Below are positions 1 through 8,676 of a stretch of 64,000 bases of DNA, piece by piece (the stretch's first letter is position 1; every line of letters begins with the position of its first letter). The DNA lies in NCBI RefSeq assembly GCF_014217605.1, contig NZ_CP043639.1:2255501-2319500 (forward strand), given 5' to 3'. Source of the stretch: Sphingomonas sp. NBWT7. GTDB taxonomy: Bacteria; Pseudomonadota; Alphaproteobacteria; Sphingomonadales; Sphingomonadaceae. The notes beneath the pieces were generated by a model. That model did no database searches, was not told where the DNA came from, and worked only from the letters and a program-made list of their open reading frames with translations. The position numbers were made by a program, and so were the translations under genes.

Positions 1-351
1 CCCGGCCATGCCCTCGGCCCGCCGCTTGGCGACATCGGGGGTCACGCGATCGACCAGCGCCTGCGCCGTCGGCCCGAGGTTCGAGCCGGAGGACGCAAGC
101 CCGTCATAGCCCTTGCCCGCCGCGGACGGCCGCGTCTGGAAGTAGCGATCGGCGGTGAACGCCTGTCCGACCACTGCCGAGCCGATCACCGTGCCATCGG
201 CGCCGCGCACTAGGCTGCCGTTGGCCTGGCGTGGAAAGATCGCCTGCCCGATGCCGGTCATCGCCAGCGGATAGGCGAGCCCGAGAAGCGCGGCAAACAG
301 GATCGTCATGACGATCGCCGGACGCAGCGCGGAGGAGAAGTCCTTACCCAT
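1..351 (-). CDS. kdpC: KdpC, K+-transporting ATPase subunit C (3' end outside window)
   Basis: KdpC stabilises ATP binding by KdpB in the KdpFABC potassium pump of the inner membrane. 117 codons are visible, from an ATG at 351. One membrane helix lies near the N-terminus (residues about 11-32, [19 protein letters not shown]), followed by the periplasmic domain with the family motif region [20 protein letters not shown] and [15 protein letters not shown]. The gene starts 12 nt after the kdpB stop and is the last Kdp gene in the operon visible here. The C-terminal part lies beyond the left edge, so it is partial only because of the window boundary. Identification is secure from the motifs and gene order. 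Confidence 0.96.
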   Translation of the reverse strand, partial: MGKDFSSALRPAIVMTILFAALLGLAYPLAMTGIGQAIFPRQANGSLVRGADGTVIGSAVVGQAFTADRYFQTRPSAAGKGYDGLASSGSNLGPTAQALVDRVTPDVAKRRAEGMAG

Positions 352-363
352 CACTCTATTCCC

Positions 364-2397
364 TTACGCTAGGCCGAGGCCGCCGACCACGAGGTCGATG
401 ATCTTGATGCCGACGAACGGCGCGACGAGACCGCCGAGGCCGTAGACGGCGAGATTGCGCGCGAGCAGCGGGCCTGCCGCCATCGGCTTGTAGGCGACGC
501 CTTTCAACGCCAGCGGCACCAGCAGCGGGATGATCAGCGCGTTGAAGATGATCGCCGACAGGATCGCGCTTTCCGGCGTGGCGAGCCCCATGACGTTGAG
601 CACGCCAAGGCCGGGATAGAGCGCGACGAACATCGCCGGGATGATCGCGAAATATTTCGCGACGTCGTTCGCGACGGAGAAGGTGGTCAGCGCGCCACGC
701 GTCATCAGCAGCTGCTTGCCGAGCCCGACGACCTCGATCAGCTTGGTCGGATCGCTGTCGAGATCGACCATGTTGCCCGCCTCGCGCGCGGCCTGCGTGC
801 CGGTGTTCATCGCGACGCCGACGTCGGCCTGCGCCAGCGCGGGCGCGTCGTTGGTGCCGTCACCGCACATCGCGACGAGCTTGCCACCGGTCTGCTCCTT
901 GCGGATCAGCGCCAACTTGCCCTCGGGCGTCGCCTGCGCGAGGAAATCGTCGACGCCGGCCTCGGCCGCGATCGCCGCGGCGGTCAGCGGGTTGTCGCCG
1001 GTGATCATCACCGTGCGGATGCCCATCGTGCGCAGTTCGCCGAAACGCTCGCGGATGCCCGCCTTGACGACATCCTTGAGGAAGATCGCGCCGAGCAGGC
1101 GGCCGTCCTTCGCCACCGCCAGCGGCGTGCCGCCGGCGCGCGCGATCTCGTCGGTGATGCGCCGCAGTTCCGTCGCCGCGGCGGTCTCGCCTGATCCGGC
1201 ATTGGCGCGCAGGATCGAATCGACCGCGCCCTTCTGAATCAGCGTGTCACCTGCCTTGATCCCCGACACGCGCGTCTGCGCGGTGAAGGCGATGACCTCA
1301 GCGCCCTCGGGCATCGGCCGCTGCAGGTTGAACCTGTCGCGCGCGAGGAGGACGATCGAGCGCCCCTCGGGTGTCTCGTCGGCGAGGCTGGCGAGCAGCG
1401 CCGCTTCGGCGAGCTCGGCATCGCTCGTCCCGCCGACTGCGCGGAACTCGCTCGCCTGGCGATCGCCGATCGTGATCGTGCCCGTCTTGTCGAGCAGCAG
1501 CACGTCGATGTCGCCCGCCGCCTCCACCGCGCGGCCCGACTTGGCGAGCACGTTGAAGCGCACCAGCCGGTCCATCCCCGCGATACCGATCGCCGAGAGC
1601 AGCGCCGCGATCGTTGTCGGAATGAGCGTGATAAGCAGTGCCGCTAGGACCGCGACGGGGATGCTGCCCCCCGCGTAGGACGCGAAGCCCGGGATCGTGC
1701 CGACCGCGATCAGGAAGATGATCGTCAGGCCGACGAGCAGGATCGTGAGCGCCACTTCGTTGGGCGTTTTCTGCCGCTCGGCCCCCTCGACCAGCGCGAT
1801 CATACGGTCGAGGAAGCCCTTGCCGGGCTCCACCGTTACCTTGACGCGGATCTCGTCGGAGATGACACGCGTGCCCGCCGTCACCGCCGATCGGTCGCCG
1901 CCCGCCTCGCGGATCACCGGCGCGCTCTCGCCGGTGATCGCCGCCTCGTTGACACTCGCGACACCCGAGACGACTTCACCGTCGGAGGGGATCAGGTCGT
2001 TGGTCTCGACCAGCACGATGTCGCCGACCTTCAGCTGGCTGGCGGGCACGTCGTCATATTGCCGCCCGTCACCCTTCAGCCGCTTGGCCACGAGTTCGGC
2101 CTTTGTCGCGCGCAAGCTCGCCGCCTGCGCCTTGCCGCGCCCCTCAGCCAGCGCTTCGGCGAACGTGCCGAACAGCACCGTCAGCCACAGCCACACAGCA
2201 AGCTGCGCCTTGAACGCGACGCTGAGAGTATCCTGCCCGACGACGAGCAGGACCGTCATCAGCGCCGCCACCGCGGCAGTGACGAGCATGACGGGGTTGC
2301 GGACGAGCTCCTTTGGGTTGAGCTTCAGGAACGATGCCTTGATCGCCGGCACGACGAGATCGGCCGTGAACAGGCTTTTGGTTTCGGACTTTGCCAT
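364..2397 (-). CDS. kdpB: KdpB, K+-transporting P-type ATPase subunit B
   Basis: KdpB is the ATP-hydrolysing subunit of the Kdp high-affinity K+ pump. The 677-aa protein has the normal family length. Visible P-type ATPase motifs are the actuator-domain [12 protein letters not shown], the phosphorylation motif [11 protein letters not shown] at about residues 302-312 (the Asp is the phosphoacceptor), and the hinge motif [18 protein letters not shown]. Hydrophobic helices occur near residues 35-80, 215-275 and 570-670, as expected. It sits 12 nt downstream of kdpA and 12 nt upstream of kdpC, so the three genes are co-transcribed. No frameshift or missing catalytic residue is seen. Confidence 0.98.
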   Translation of the reverse strand: MAKSETKSLFTADLVVPAIKASFLKLNPKELVRNPVMLVTAAVAALMTVLLVVGQDTLSVAFKAQLAVWLWLTVLFGTFAEALAEGRGKAQAASLRATKAELVAKRLKGDGRQYDDVPASQLKVGDIVLVETNDLIPSDGEVVSGVASVNEAAITGESAPVIREAGGDRSAVTAGTRVISDEIRVKVTVEPGKGFLDRMIALVEGAERQKTPNEVALTILLVGLTIIFLIAVGTIPGFASYAGGSIPVAVLAALLITLIPTTIAALLSAIGIAGMDRLVRFNVLAKSGRAVEAAGDIDVLLLDKTGTITIGDRQASEFRAVGGTSDAELAEAALLASLADETPEGRSIVLLARDRFNLQRPMPEGAEVIAFTAQTRVSGIKAGDTLIQKGAVDSILRANAGSGETAAATELRRITDEIARAGGTPLAVAKDGRLLGAIFLKDVVKAGIRERFGELRTMGIRTVMITGDNPLTAAAIAAEAGVDDFLAQATPEGKLALIRKEQTGGKLVAMCGDGTNDAPALAQADVGVAMNTGTQAAREAGNMVDLDSDPTKLIEVVGLGKQLLMTRGALTTFSVANDVAKYFAIIPAMFVALYPGLGVLNVMGLATPESAILSAIIFNALIIPLLVPLALKGVAYKPMAAGPLLARNLAVYGLGGLVAPFVGIKIIDLVVGGLGLA

Positions 2398-2409
2398 CGT
2401 GGCCTCTCG

Positions 2410-4128
2410 TCAGAACAGCTGGCCGCGGATCATCGCGAGATGATCGGCGATGGGACCGAGCGCGAGGCTCGGGAGGAAGGTGAGGCCACCCAGGATCAGG
2501 ATGATCCCGACGAGCAGGCCGACCCACAGGCCGCCGGTGGTCGGGAACGAGCCCGCGCTTTCCGGCGTGTACTTCTTCGCCGAAAGGCTGCCGGCAATCG
2601 CCAGCATCGGCACGATCACGAAGAAGCGGCCGAACCACATCGCGAGCCCGAGCAGGCCGTTGTAGTAGGGCGTGTTGGCGGTCAGCCCGGCGAAGGCCGA
2701 TCCGTTGTTCCCCACCGCGCTGGTGAAGGCGTAGAGGATCTCCGAGAAGCCGCGCGGCCCCTTGTTGAGCGGCCCGGCGAGCCCCTGCTGCAGCACGCTC
2801 GACAGCGCGGTGAAGCCCAGGATGACGAGCGGCAGCACCGCGATCGCCAGCACGGCGAGCTTGACCTCGCGGCTCTCGATCTTCTTGCCGACATATTCGG
2901 GCGTGCGCCCCACCATCAGCCCGGCGACGAACACCGCCAGGATCGCGAAGAGCAGGAAGCCGTAGATCCCGGCGCCAACGCCGCCGATCACGACTTCGCC
3001 CAATTGCATGTTGAACAGCGGGATCATGCCGCCGAGCGCGGTGAAGCTGTCGTGCATGCTGTTGACCGCGCCGCACGACGCCGCGGTGGTGACGACGGAG
3101 AACAGCGCGCTGGCGGCGATGCCGAAGCGCACTTCCTTCCCCTCCATATTGCCGCCCGCGACGCCGAGCTTGTGCAGGATCGGATTGCCCGCCGCCTCTT
3201 GCGCGTAAGTGACCGCGACGCCGGCGAGGAAGAGGATCAGCATCGCCGAGAGGATCGCCCAGCCCTGGCGCGTGTTGCCCACCGCCTTGCCGAACGTCCA
3301 CGTCAGCCCGAAGCCGATGAGGAAGATCGACAGCATCTGGACAAGATTGGTGAGCGCGGTCGGATTCTCGAACGGGTGCGCCGAATTGGCGTTGAAGAAG
3401 CCGCCACCATTGGTGCCGAGCATCTTGATCGCTTCCTGGCTCGCGACCGGGCCAGTCACCAGCGTCTGCGCGGCGCCTTCCAGCGTCCGGATCGCGATCG
3501 TGCCGTCCATCGTCTGCGGCACGCCGCTGCCGATCAGGAACAGCGTGTAGACGATGCAGATCGGCAGCAGCAGGTAGAGCGTGACGCGCGTCACGTCCGC
3601 CCAGAAATTGCCGATCGCCCCCCCTTTTCCATTTGGCCCCTCGCGGCGCGCGAAGCCGCGAAACAGCGCGAAGGCGAGTGCGATGCCCGTCGCCGCCGAC
3701 AGGAAGTTGTGGATCGTCAGCCCCAGCATCTGGCTGAGGTTCGACATGGTGCTCTCGCCGCCATAGCTCTGCCAGTTGGTGTTGGTGGTGAAGCTGATCG
3801 CGGTGTTGAACGCGAGATGCGGCGACAGCCCCGCCAGCCCCTGCGGATTGCCCGGTAGCACACCCTGCAGCCGCAGGACCGCGTAGGTCAGGATCAGCAA
3901 CGACACGTTGAACAGCAACATGTGCACCGCGTAGCGGCGCCACCCCTGCTCCTGCGCGGGGTCGATGCCGGCGAGCGTGTAGAAGCCGCGCTCGACGGGG
4001 CCGAGCACGACGTGCAGCGGCGTGCGCCGCCCTTCGTACAGCGCGTGGAGCCACAGGCCCGCGGGCTTGGTCAACGCCAGCAGGATGCCGACGAAGAGGA
4101 GGATCAGGAACCAGCCCTGAAATGTCAT
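2410..4128 (-). CDS. kdpA: KdpA, K+-transporting ATPase potassium-binding subunit
   Basis: KdpA is the channel-like subunit that selects K+ at the periplasmic face. The 572-aa protein is fully hydrophobic, with about ten membrane helices. The repeated selectivity-filter loops are visible: [40 protein letters not shown] and [13 protein letters not shown]. The ATG at 4128 opens with [12 protein letters not shown], a typical N-terminal helix. It follows kdpF by 13 nt. In known systems Kdp is induced by K+ limitation through KdpDE; no kdpD or kdpE is visible in this window, and they could lie beyond the left edge. Confidence 0.98.
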   Translation of the reverse strand: MTFQGWFLILLFVGILLALTKPAGLWLHALYEGRRTPLHVVLGPVERGFYTLAGIDPAQEQGWRRYAVHMLLFNVSLLILTYAVLRLQGVLPGNPQGLAGLSPHLAFNTAISFTTNTNWQSYGGESTMSNLSQMLGLTIHNFLSAATGIALAFALFRGFARREGPNGKGGAIGNFWADVTRVTLYLLLPICIVYTLFLIGSGVPQTMDGTIAIRTLEGAAQTLVTGPVASQEAIKMLGTNGGGFFNANSAHPFENPTALTNLVQMLSIFLIGFGLTWTFGKAVGNTRQGWAILSAMLILFLAGVAVTYAQEAAGNPILHKLGVAGGNMEGKEVRFGIAASALFSVVTTAASCGAVNSMHDSFTALGGMIPLFNMQLGEVVIGGVGAGIYGFLLFAILAVFVAGLMVGRTPEYVGKKIESREVKLAVLAIAVLPLVILGFTALSSVLQQGLAGPLNKGPRGFSEILYAFTSAVGNNGSAFAGLTANTPYYNGLLGLAMWFGRFFVIVPMLAIAGSLSAKKYTPESAGSFPTTGGLWVGLLVGIILILGGLTFLPSLALGPIADHLAMIRGQLF

Positions 4129-4141
4129 CGCACCGCTCCCT

Positions 4142-4231
4142 TCAGAAGCGTTCAGGGCGGATCAGCACCGCCACCAGGTAGATGAGGAGGCCGGCAGCGG
4201 TGAGCGCCGCGAGCCAGAGGTCGAGTGTCAT
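4142..4231 (-). CDS. kdpF: KdpF, small membrane subunit of the Kdp pump
   Basis: A 29-codon reading frame just upstream of kdp[21 protein letters not shown] then AVLIRPERF. It forms a single transmembrane helix and ends in the characteristic KdpF tail ([10 protein letters not shown], compare the E. coli tail YLVYALINAEAF). KdpF stabilises the KdpFABC complex in the membrane. Size, position (13 nt before kdpA) and tail all agree. It is short enough to be missed by gene callers with a length cut-off. Confidence 0.9.
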   Translation of the reverse strand: MTLDLWLAALTAAGLLIYLVAVLIRPERF

Positions 4232-4244
4232 TGCCGGGCTCCCC

Positions 4245-4328
4245 TCAAGCGCTGTCGCACAGGCGGGCATAGGCGAGCGTCAGCGCGAACAGCCCGATGA
4301 TGATGCCGATCCACAGTAGGTCCTGCAT
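4245..4328 (-). CDS. 27-aa single-helix membrane peptide in the kdp operon
   Basis: A 27-codon frame between the porin gene and kdpF. It begins MQDLLWIGIIIGLFALTLAY and ends ARLCDSA. It predicts one transmembrane helix with a short, cysteine-containing positively then negatively charged tail. The stop is 13 nt before the kdpF start and the start is 16 nt after the porin stop, so tight operon packing supports translation. It is not KdpF itself: it lacks the (R/N)PE(R/A)F tail. No function can be assigned from sequence; an accessory subunit of the Kdp complex or a leader peptide are the obvious hypotheses. Confidence 0.6.
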   Translation of the reverse strand: MQDLLWIGIIIGLFALTLAYARLCDSA

Positions 4329-4344
4329 TGCTATCCTCCGGTGA

Positions 4345-5223
4345 TCAGAAGGCGGCGGTCAGCGAGACGACGAGCGTGCCGCCGGCGATGGTGCCGGTGC
4401 CGTCCTGGCCCTTGCTGAAGCTGGGGCGAAGGAAGGTCGCCTCTCGGTTGGAGATGTCGGTGTCGACGTAGCTGACGTTGAAGGTCAGGTTCTTGTACGT
4501 GGCATCGGCGCCGAGCGACCAATCCCAGTATTCGCCGGTCGGCGACACCGCGGTCGCGTTGGGGCCGAGCCCGTTCTGTCCCCAGCTGTGGCCGACGTGC
4601 GCTTTGGCGGTGAATGGCGTACCCGCCAGCGCCAGCGCGCCGTCGCCCCACAGATAGAGGTTGTCGTCCTTGTCGCCGGGGTTGGTGTAGACGCCGGCCG
4701 CCGCATCGGCGCCGGTGTTGTACCATTTGCCGATCGCCTGCTGCTCGGGCGCATAGGCGACGCCCGCGGTCAGCGTCGCCGGGCCGGCGGTGCCGGTCAG
4801 CTTGACATAGGATTCGGCGAAATCGGTCTTATCGGCGCCGCCCGGATACATGTACCACGTCAGCCCGACGTCCAGCGTCGCATTGTCGGCGAGCTGCGCC
4901 TTGTAGCCGCCGATCAGGTCGAGCTCCATGTTGGCGCCGCCGAACGTGCCCCAGCCGGCAAGATTCGATGCCCAGACGCCGGCGTAGAGGCCGCTGTCGT
5001 GCGACACGGTGATGCCGCCTTGTACCGCCATTTCCTTGTCGGACTGCGACACGCCGCGGAAGCGATAGTCGGACGCGATCGCTGCCGAGCCGCTGATCGC
5101 GACGGCGGGCGGCGGCGCCGTTTCTGCCACCGCTTCGGCCCCGGCCTCAGCCGTCGACTGCGCCTGCGCGGCGACCGGCACCGACAGGCTGGCGATGACA
5201 GCCGCCGCGAAATGAAACCTCAT
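4345..5223 (-). CDS. TorF-family putative outer-membrane porin
   Basis: The 292-aa protein has a clear signal peptide (MRFHFAAAVIASLSVPVAAQAQ). After a short Ala/Glu/Pro-rich linker comes a beta-barrel: SGSAAIASDYRFRGVSQSDK is the hallmark start of the TorF/TIGR02001 porin family, followed by alternating amphipathic strands rich in Trp, Tyr and Gly. The last residues VVSLTAAF end in phenylalanine, the usual BAM recognition signature. It lies 16 nt upstream of the small kdp ORF on the same strand, suggesting it is the first gene of the kdp operon and may help K+ or another solute cross the outer membrane (inference). Confidence 0.85.
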   Translation of the reverse strand: MRFHFAAAVIASLSVPVAAQAQSTAEAGAEAVAETAPPPAVAISGSAAIASDYRFRGVSQSDKEMAVQGGITVSHDSGLYAGVWASNLAGWGTFGGANMELDLIGGYKAQLADNATLDVGLTWYMYPGGADKTDFAESYVKLTGTAGPATLTAGVAYAPEQQAIGKWYNTGADAAAGVYTNPGDKDDNLYLWGDGALALAGTPFTAKAHVGHSWGQNGLGPNATAVSPTGEYWDWSLGADATYKNLTFNVSYVDTDISNREATFLRPSFSKGQDGTGTIAGGTLVVSLTAAF

Positions 5224-5856
5224 TCTACACCCCTTCGACCGGCACGTCGGCGACCGACGTGCCTTCAGGGCCGTGCGATTAGGCGCATCCAGCGTAGCAA
5301 TTCGAGATCGATTCCGGGAAAAGGCATAGTGCGCGCATATAGCTGATGCGTTTTTCCGACGCCGTTCGCGCCTGACATGCGCCGGCCGTGACGATCGCGC
5401 GGAACGGTGACGGCACCGACCCGTACGACGCTGATGCTGGTGTTGCGCGCGATCGCTGTCGAACCCAGCGTACGCCGCCGCACGGCTGGTCGGGCAAATG
5501 AGGTTTGCTGCGGTTCGCGATAGAACGATCGCCGATCGTCATCGGCCGTAGTGTCCGGCGGTCGATCAGGCCCGATGGGGAAGAAGCAGAACGGAGGAGT
5601 GATGCACTTCCCCGTCCTGCTTCCCCAACGCACGGCCATGATACGCAAGCCGCAATGCGCGCTCTACGGCTATCGTGCTTAATGCTCCGTGTTGGCTTCG
5701 TTGTCCGGCGTGCAGCTTCGCGGACACGGCCGGGCCTCCAGGATCCGCCGGTCGCGTGGCCCGACCCCGTAAGACGCGCTTCACAACACGCTCCAATCAA
5801 ACTACCACATGCATAGCGAACAAAAGTTCGACAAGCGAACACACAGGAGTTTGACG
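5224..5856. other. intergenic region between the kdp block and the peptidase locus
   Basis: About 630 bp with divergent genes on both sides. Apart from the hairpin at 5241-5263 and the ribosome binding site AGGAG at 5845-5849, no convincing gene, RNA or repeat is seen. The open frames here have arginine-rich, low-complexity translations typical of non-coding GC-rich DNA. Promoters for both flanking operons must lie here. Confidence 0.6.
5241..5263. promoter_or_regulatory. perfect 10-bp inverted repeat upstream of the porin-kdp operon
   Basis: GGCACGTCGG at 5241-5250 is separated by CGA from its exact complement CCGACGTGCC at 5254-5263. It ends 18 bp upstream of the porin start codon, so it lies in the probable 5' leader or promoter of the operon. 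It could be an operator or an mRNA hairpin affecting translation; sequence alone does not decide. Confidence 0.4.
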
Positions 5857-7200
5857 ATGGGGGCGTTCACCTTGGCCTTGGCGCTTGCGGCGGGATCGGC
5901 GCCCGCTGCGGCGGATTTCCACGCGCACGCCATGCCGGCCATCCTCCCGCTCGAGCGCCGCGCCGAGACCGAGGATCGCTGGCTCAAGCTGCGGCTCGAG
6001 CGCGTCCTGCCGACGCTGATGCGCCGCGACAAGGTACAGATGTGGGTGCTCGTCGCAGGCGAGTATAACGAGGATCCCGTCGTCGAGACGATGCTGCCGG
6101 CAACCTGGCTTCACGCCCGGCGCCGCACCATCCTCGTCTTCTTCGACCCCGGCGACGGCAAGCCGATCGAGAAGCTCGCGCTCGCGCGCTATCCGGTCGG
6201 CGACTTCAAGCCCGCGTGGAATCCCGACGAGCAGCCCGATCAATGGGCCGAGCTCGCCAGGATCATCGCCGCGCGCAACCCCGCGACGATCGCGCTCAAC
6301 CGGTCGGAGGAGTTTCCGCTCGCCGACGGCCTCAGCGCGACGCATTACGAGGCGATCGTGCGCGCGATCGGCCCCGATTTCGCCAAGCGCCTCGTCAGCC
6401 CGGAGCGCCTGCCGCTCGGCTGGCTCGAAACGCGCATTCCCGAAGAGATGGCGAGCTATCCCACCATCTCGCGGATCTCGCACGCGATCATCGAAGAAGG
6501 GTTCTCGGAGCGCGTCATCACGCCTGGCGTCACCACGTCGGACGACGTCGTGTGGTGGTTCCGCAACCGCATCAACCAGCTGGGGCTCGACACCTGGTTC
6601 CAGCCGAGCGTCGCGATCCAGCGTGCCGATGGCGGCGCGTTCAGCGTGCAGGAGATGGGCCATCGCGGCGCGACGATCATCATGCCCGGCGACATGCTGC
6701 ACGTCGATTTCGGCATCACCTACCTCGGGCTCAACACCGATATCCAGCGCCTCGCCTATGTCCTGAAACCCGGCGAGACGCAGGCGCCAAAGGGCCTGCG
6801 CGACGGTATGGCGGCGATGAACCGCGTGCGCGCGGCGACGATCGCGGCGCTGAAGCCGGGGCGCACCGGCAACGAGGTGCTCGCCGCCGCGCGGCGGCAG
6901 GTGGAGGCGGAGAAGATCGACGGCACGATCTACTCGCACCCGATCGGCTTCCACGGCCACGCCGCCGGCGCGCCGATCGGCGCGTGGGAGAGCCAGGCGC
7001 CGGCGCCGCACCGCGGCGAGTATCGCATCGATCCCAACACCGCCTGGTCGATCGAACTCAATGCGCAGGCCAACGTGCCCGAATGGGGCGGGCAGAAAGT
7101 GCGCTTCATGCACGAGGAGAACGGCTTCCTGTCGCCCGACGGCAGCTTCCGCTTCCTCGATGGCGGGCAGGAGGATTTCATCCTGGTGCCCCGGCCCTGA
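5857..7200 (+). CDS. exported M24-family (Xaa-Pro aminopeptidase-like) peptidase
   Basis: M24 enzymes are dinuclear-metal pita-bread hydrolases that remove N-terminal residues, often before proline. The start at 5857 is chosen because AGGAG lies 7 nt upstream and the protein then opens with a signal peptide (MGAFTLALALAAGSAPAAA); an upstream ATG at 5809 would add 16 residues. The C-terminal half has the metal-site blocks MLHVDFGITYLGLNTDIQR (two Asp), YSHPIGFHGHAAG (His), WSIELNA and MHEENGF (Glu). It is a clear paralog of the 7309-8661 protein: GWLETR.PEEM, HAII.EGFS and VVWWF/LVWWY blocks align throughout. It points convergently at that gene. Likely periplasmic; substrate unknown. Confidence 0.88.
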   Translation: MGAFTLALALAAGSAPAAADFHAHAMPAILPLERRAETEDRWLKLRLERVLPTLMRRDKVQMWVLVAGEYNEDPVVETMLPATWLHARRRTILVFFDPGDGKPIEKLALARYPVGDFKPAWNPDEQPDQWAELARIIAARNPATIALNRSEEFPLADGLSATHYEAIVRAIGPDFAKRLVSPERLPLGWLETRIPEEMASYPTISRISHAIIEEGFSERVITPGVTTSDDVVWWFRNRINQLGLDTWFQPSVAIQRADGGAFSVQEMGHRGATIIMPGDMLHVDFGITYLGLNTDIQRLAYVLKPGETQAPKGLRDGMAAMNRVRAATIAALKPGRTGNEVLAAARRQVEAEKIDGTIYSHPIGFHGHAAGAPIGAWESQAPAPHRGEYRIDPNTAWSIELNAQANVPEWGGQKVRFMHEENGFLSPDGSFRFLDGGQEDFILVPRP

Positions 7201-7223
7201 GCCGAAAGGCCGGCGAAAAGAAC

Positions 7224-7252
7224 GGGGCTCATCCCGGCAAGGGATGAGCCCC
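7224..7252. terminator. bidirectional hairpin between convergent M24 genes
   Basis: GGGGCTCATCCC (7224-7235), loop GGCAA, GGGATGAGCCCC (7241-7252): a perfect 12-bp stem. On the minus strand it is followed by a T-rich stretch (GTTCTTTTC), so it should terminate the minus-strand peptidase operon; it can also end the plus-strand gene. A second 8-bp GC hairpin lies at 7265-7283. Confidence 0.75.
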
Positions 7253-7308
7253 AGTGTACGGCCCGCGCCGCGGCCCGCGGCGCATTGCGCCGGCCGCGAA
7301 AGGGAACT

Positions 7309-8661
7309 TCAGCGCGATCCGATCAGGTGGAACTTGGTCTGACGCCCGTCGATGTAGCGAACGGTCCTGCCGTCGAAGAAGGCGTCTTCCTCGCTCTTGA
7401 AATCGACCATCTGGCCGCCCCATTCGGGCACCGCTTTGGTCGCCATCAGCTCGATCGACCAGGCGATGTTCGGCCGCAGCTTGTATTCGCCGGTCGGCAC
7501 GAACTTCTGCTCTTCCGACAGGCCGATCGAGCTGCCCGCACCGTGGCCGTGATAGCCGATCGGGTGCGAGTAGATCGTCGGCTTGAGCCCCGCGCCGATC
7601 GCCTTGGCGCGCGCGCGGTTGAGCACCTCGTTGCCGGTCGCCCCGACGCGAAACTCGCTCGTCACCGCATCCTGCACCAGATTGTTGTCGCGCAAGCCAG
7701 CCTTCAGCCCCGCGGGCGCATCGGTCTCGCCGTCGCGCAGCACATAGGCGACATGCTGCGTATCGGTCATGAAGTTTAGATAGTTGATGCCGAAATCGAC
7801 GCGCAGCATGTCGCCCTTCTGGATCACGCTCGCCTGCTCGCGCAGCACGCCGGGCGTACCCTTGCGCGTCACCTCGACCGAGGGATGGAACCATGAGCCG
7901 AGGCCGAAATCCGCGACGCGTTGGCGGTACCACCAGACGAGATCCTCGTTGGTCGTCATGCCCGGCTTCACCACCGCGGACGAGAAGCCCTCGCCGATGA
8001 TCGCATGCGCGACGCGCGCGATCTCGGGATAGACCTTCATCTCCTCCGGCGTGCGTGTCTCGAGCCAGCCGATCGCCAGCGGATAGCCCGAGACGATGCG
8101 GCCCTGCTGCTCGGGCGTCAGCGCCTTCATCAAATCGGAATACTGGCTGTGCGTCAGCCCGTCGCCGAACGCCGTCAGCGAGGAGATGTTGAGCGCGATC
8201 TTCTTCGGGTTGCGCTCGGCGATCAGCTCGCGAACGCGCGCGAACTGGTCGGGCTGCTTCTCCATGTCCCACACGGGCTGGTAGAGATTGCCCATGCCGT
8301 GCTTGCTGACGACCAGCCGTTCGATCGGCTTGCCCTCACCCGGATCGAAATAGATCAGGATCGTCCGCCGCCGCGCGCGCAGGTTGGTCGCGTTCAGCAT
8401 CGTCGAGACAACCGGGTCTTCGAGATATTCGCGCGCGATCAGCACCCACATGTCGATGCCGTTCTCACGCATCAGCTGCGGCAGCACGGTTTCGAACCGG
8501 CGCTCCAGCCACGCGTTGCGCAGCTGTGCCTGATCGCGCAGGCTCATGATCTTGGGCAGTGCCGGTGACATCGTCTGTTCTTCCTGCGCCATCGCCGCGG
8601 GCGCGAGCGCCAGCAGAGCGATCGCCGCGGCGCTGCCCAACCAGCTCTTCGATCGTGGCAT
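7309..8661 (-). CDS. exported M24-family peptidase, paralog of the 5857-7200 gene
   Basis: 450 aa with signal peptide (MPRSKSWLGSAAAIALLALAPAAMAQ). The creatinase-like N-domain precedes a pita-bread domain whose ligands are visible: VDFGINYLNFMTDTQ (two Asp), YSHPIGYHGHGAG (His), WSIELMATKAVPEWGGQ and KSEEDAFF (Glu). The family hydrolyses N-terminal or X-Pro bonds in peptides. It is the last gene of a minus-strand series, 15 nt after the Tat-exported M24 gene, and ends at the terminator hairpin 7224-7252. It is strongly similar along its whole length to the convergent gene on the other side of the hairpin, so the pair probably arose by duplication. Confidence 0.88.
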   Translation of the reverse strand: MPRSKSWLGSAAAIALLALAPAAMAQEEQTMSPALPKIMSLRDQAQLRNAWLERRFETVLPQLMRENGIDMWVLIAREYLEDPVVSTMLNATNLRARRRTILIYFDPGEGKPIERLVVSKHGMGNLYQPVWDMEKQPDQFARVRELIAERNPKKIALNISSLTAFGDGLTHSQYSDLMKALTPEQQGRIVSGYPLAIGWLETRTPEEMKVYPEIARVAHAIIGEGFSSAVVKPGMTTNEDLVWWYRQRVADFGLGSWFHPSVEVTRKGTPGVLREQASVIQKGDMLRVDFGINYLNFMTDTQHVAYVLRDGETDAPAGLKAGLRDNNLVQDAVTSEFRVGATGNEVLNRARAKAIGAGLKPTIYSHPIGYHGHGAGSSIGLSEEQKFVPTGEYKLRPNIAWSIELMATKAVPEWGGQMVDFKSEEDAFFDGRTVRYIDGRQTKFHLIGSR

Positions 8662-8676
8662 TTCAGCCCCCTTTTC

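Noticed and set aside
2059..4054. Long open frames opposite to or overlapping kdpA/kdpB (for example 2059-3858 plus strand)
   Set aside because: They are shadows of GC-rich coding DNA: Arg/Gln/Asp-rich, without domains, and cover the well-supported kdp genes.
5279..5842. Overlapping frames between the porin and M24 genes
   Set aside because: All are Arg-rich, without ribosome sites or family resemblance.
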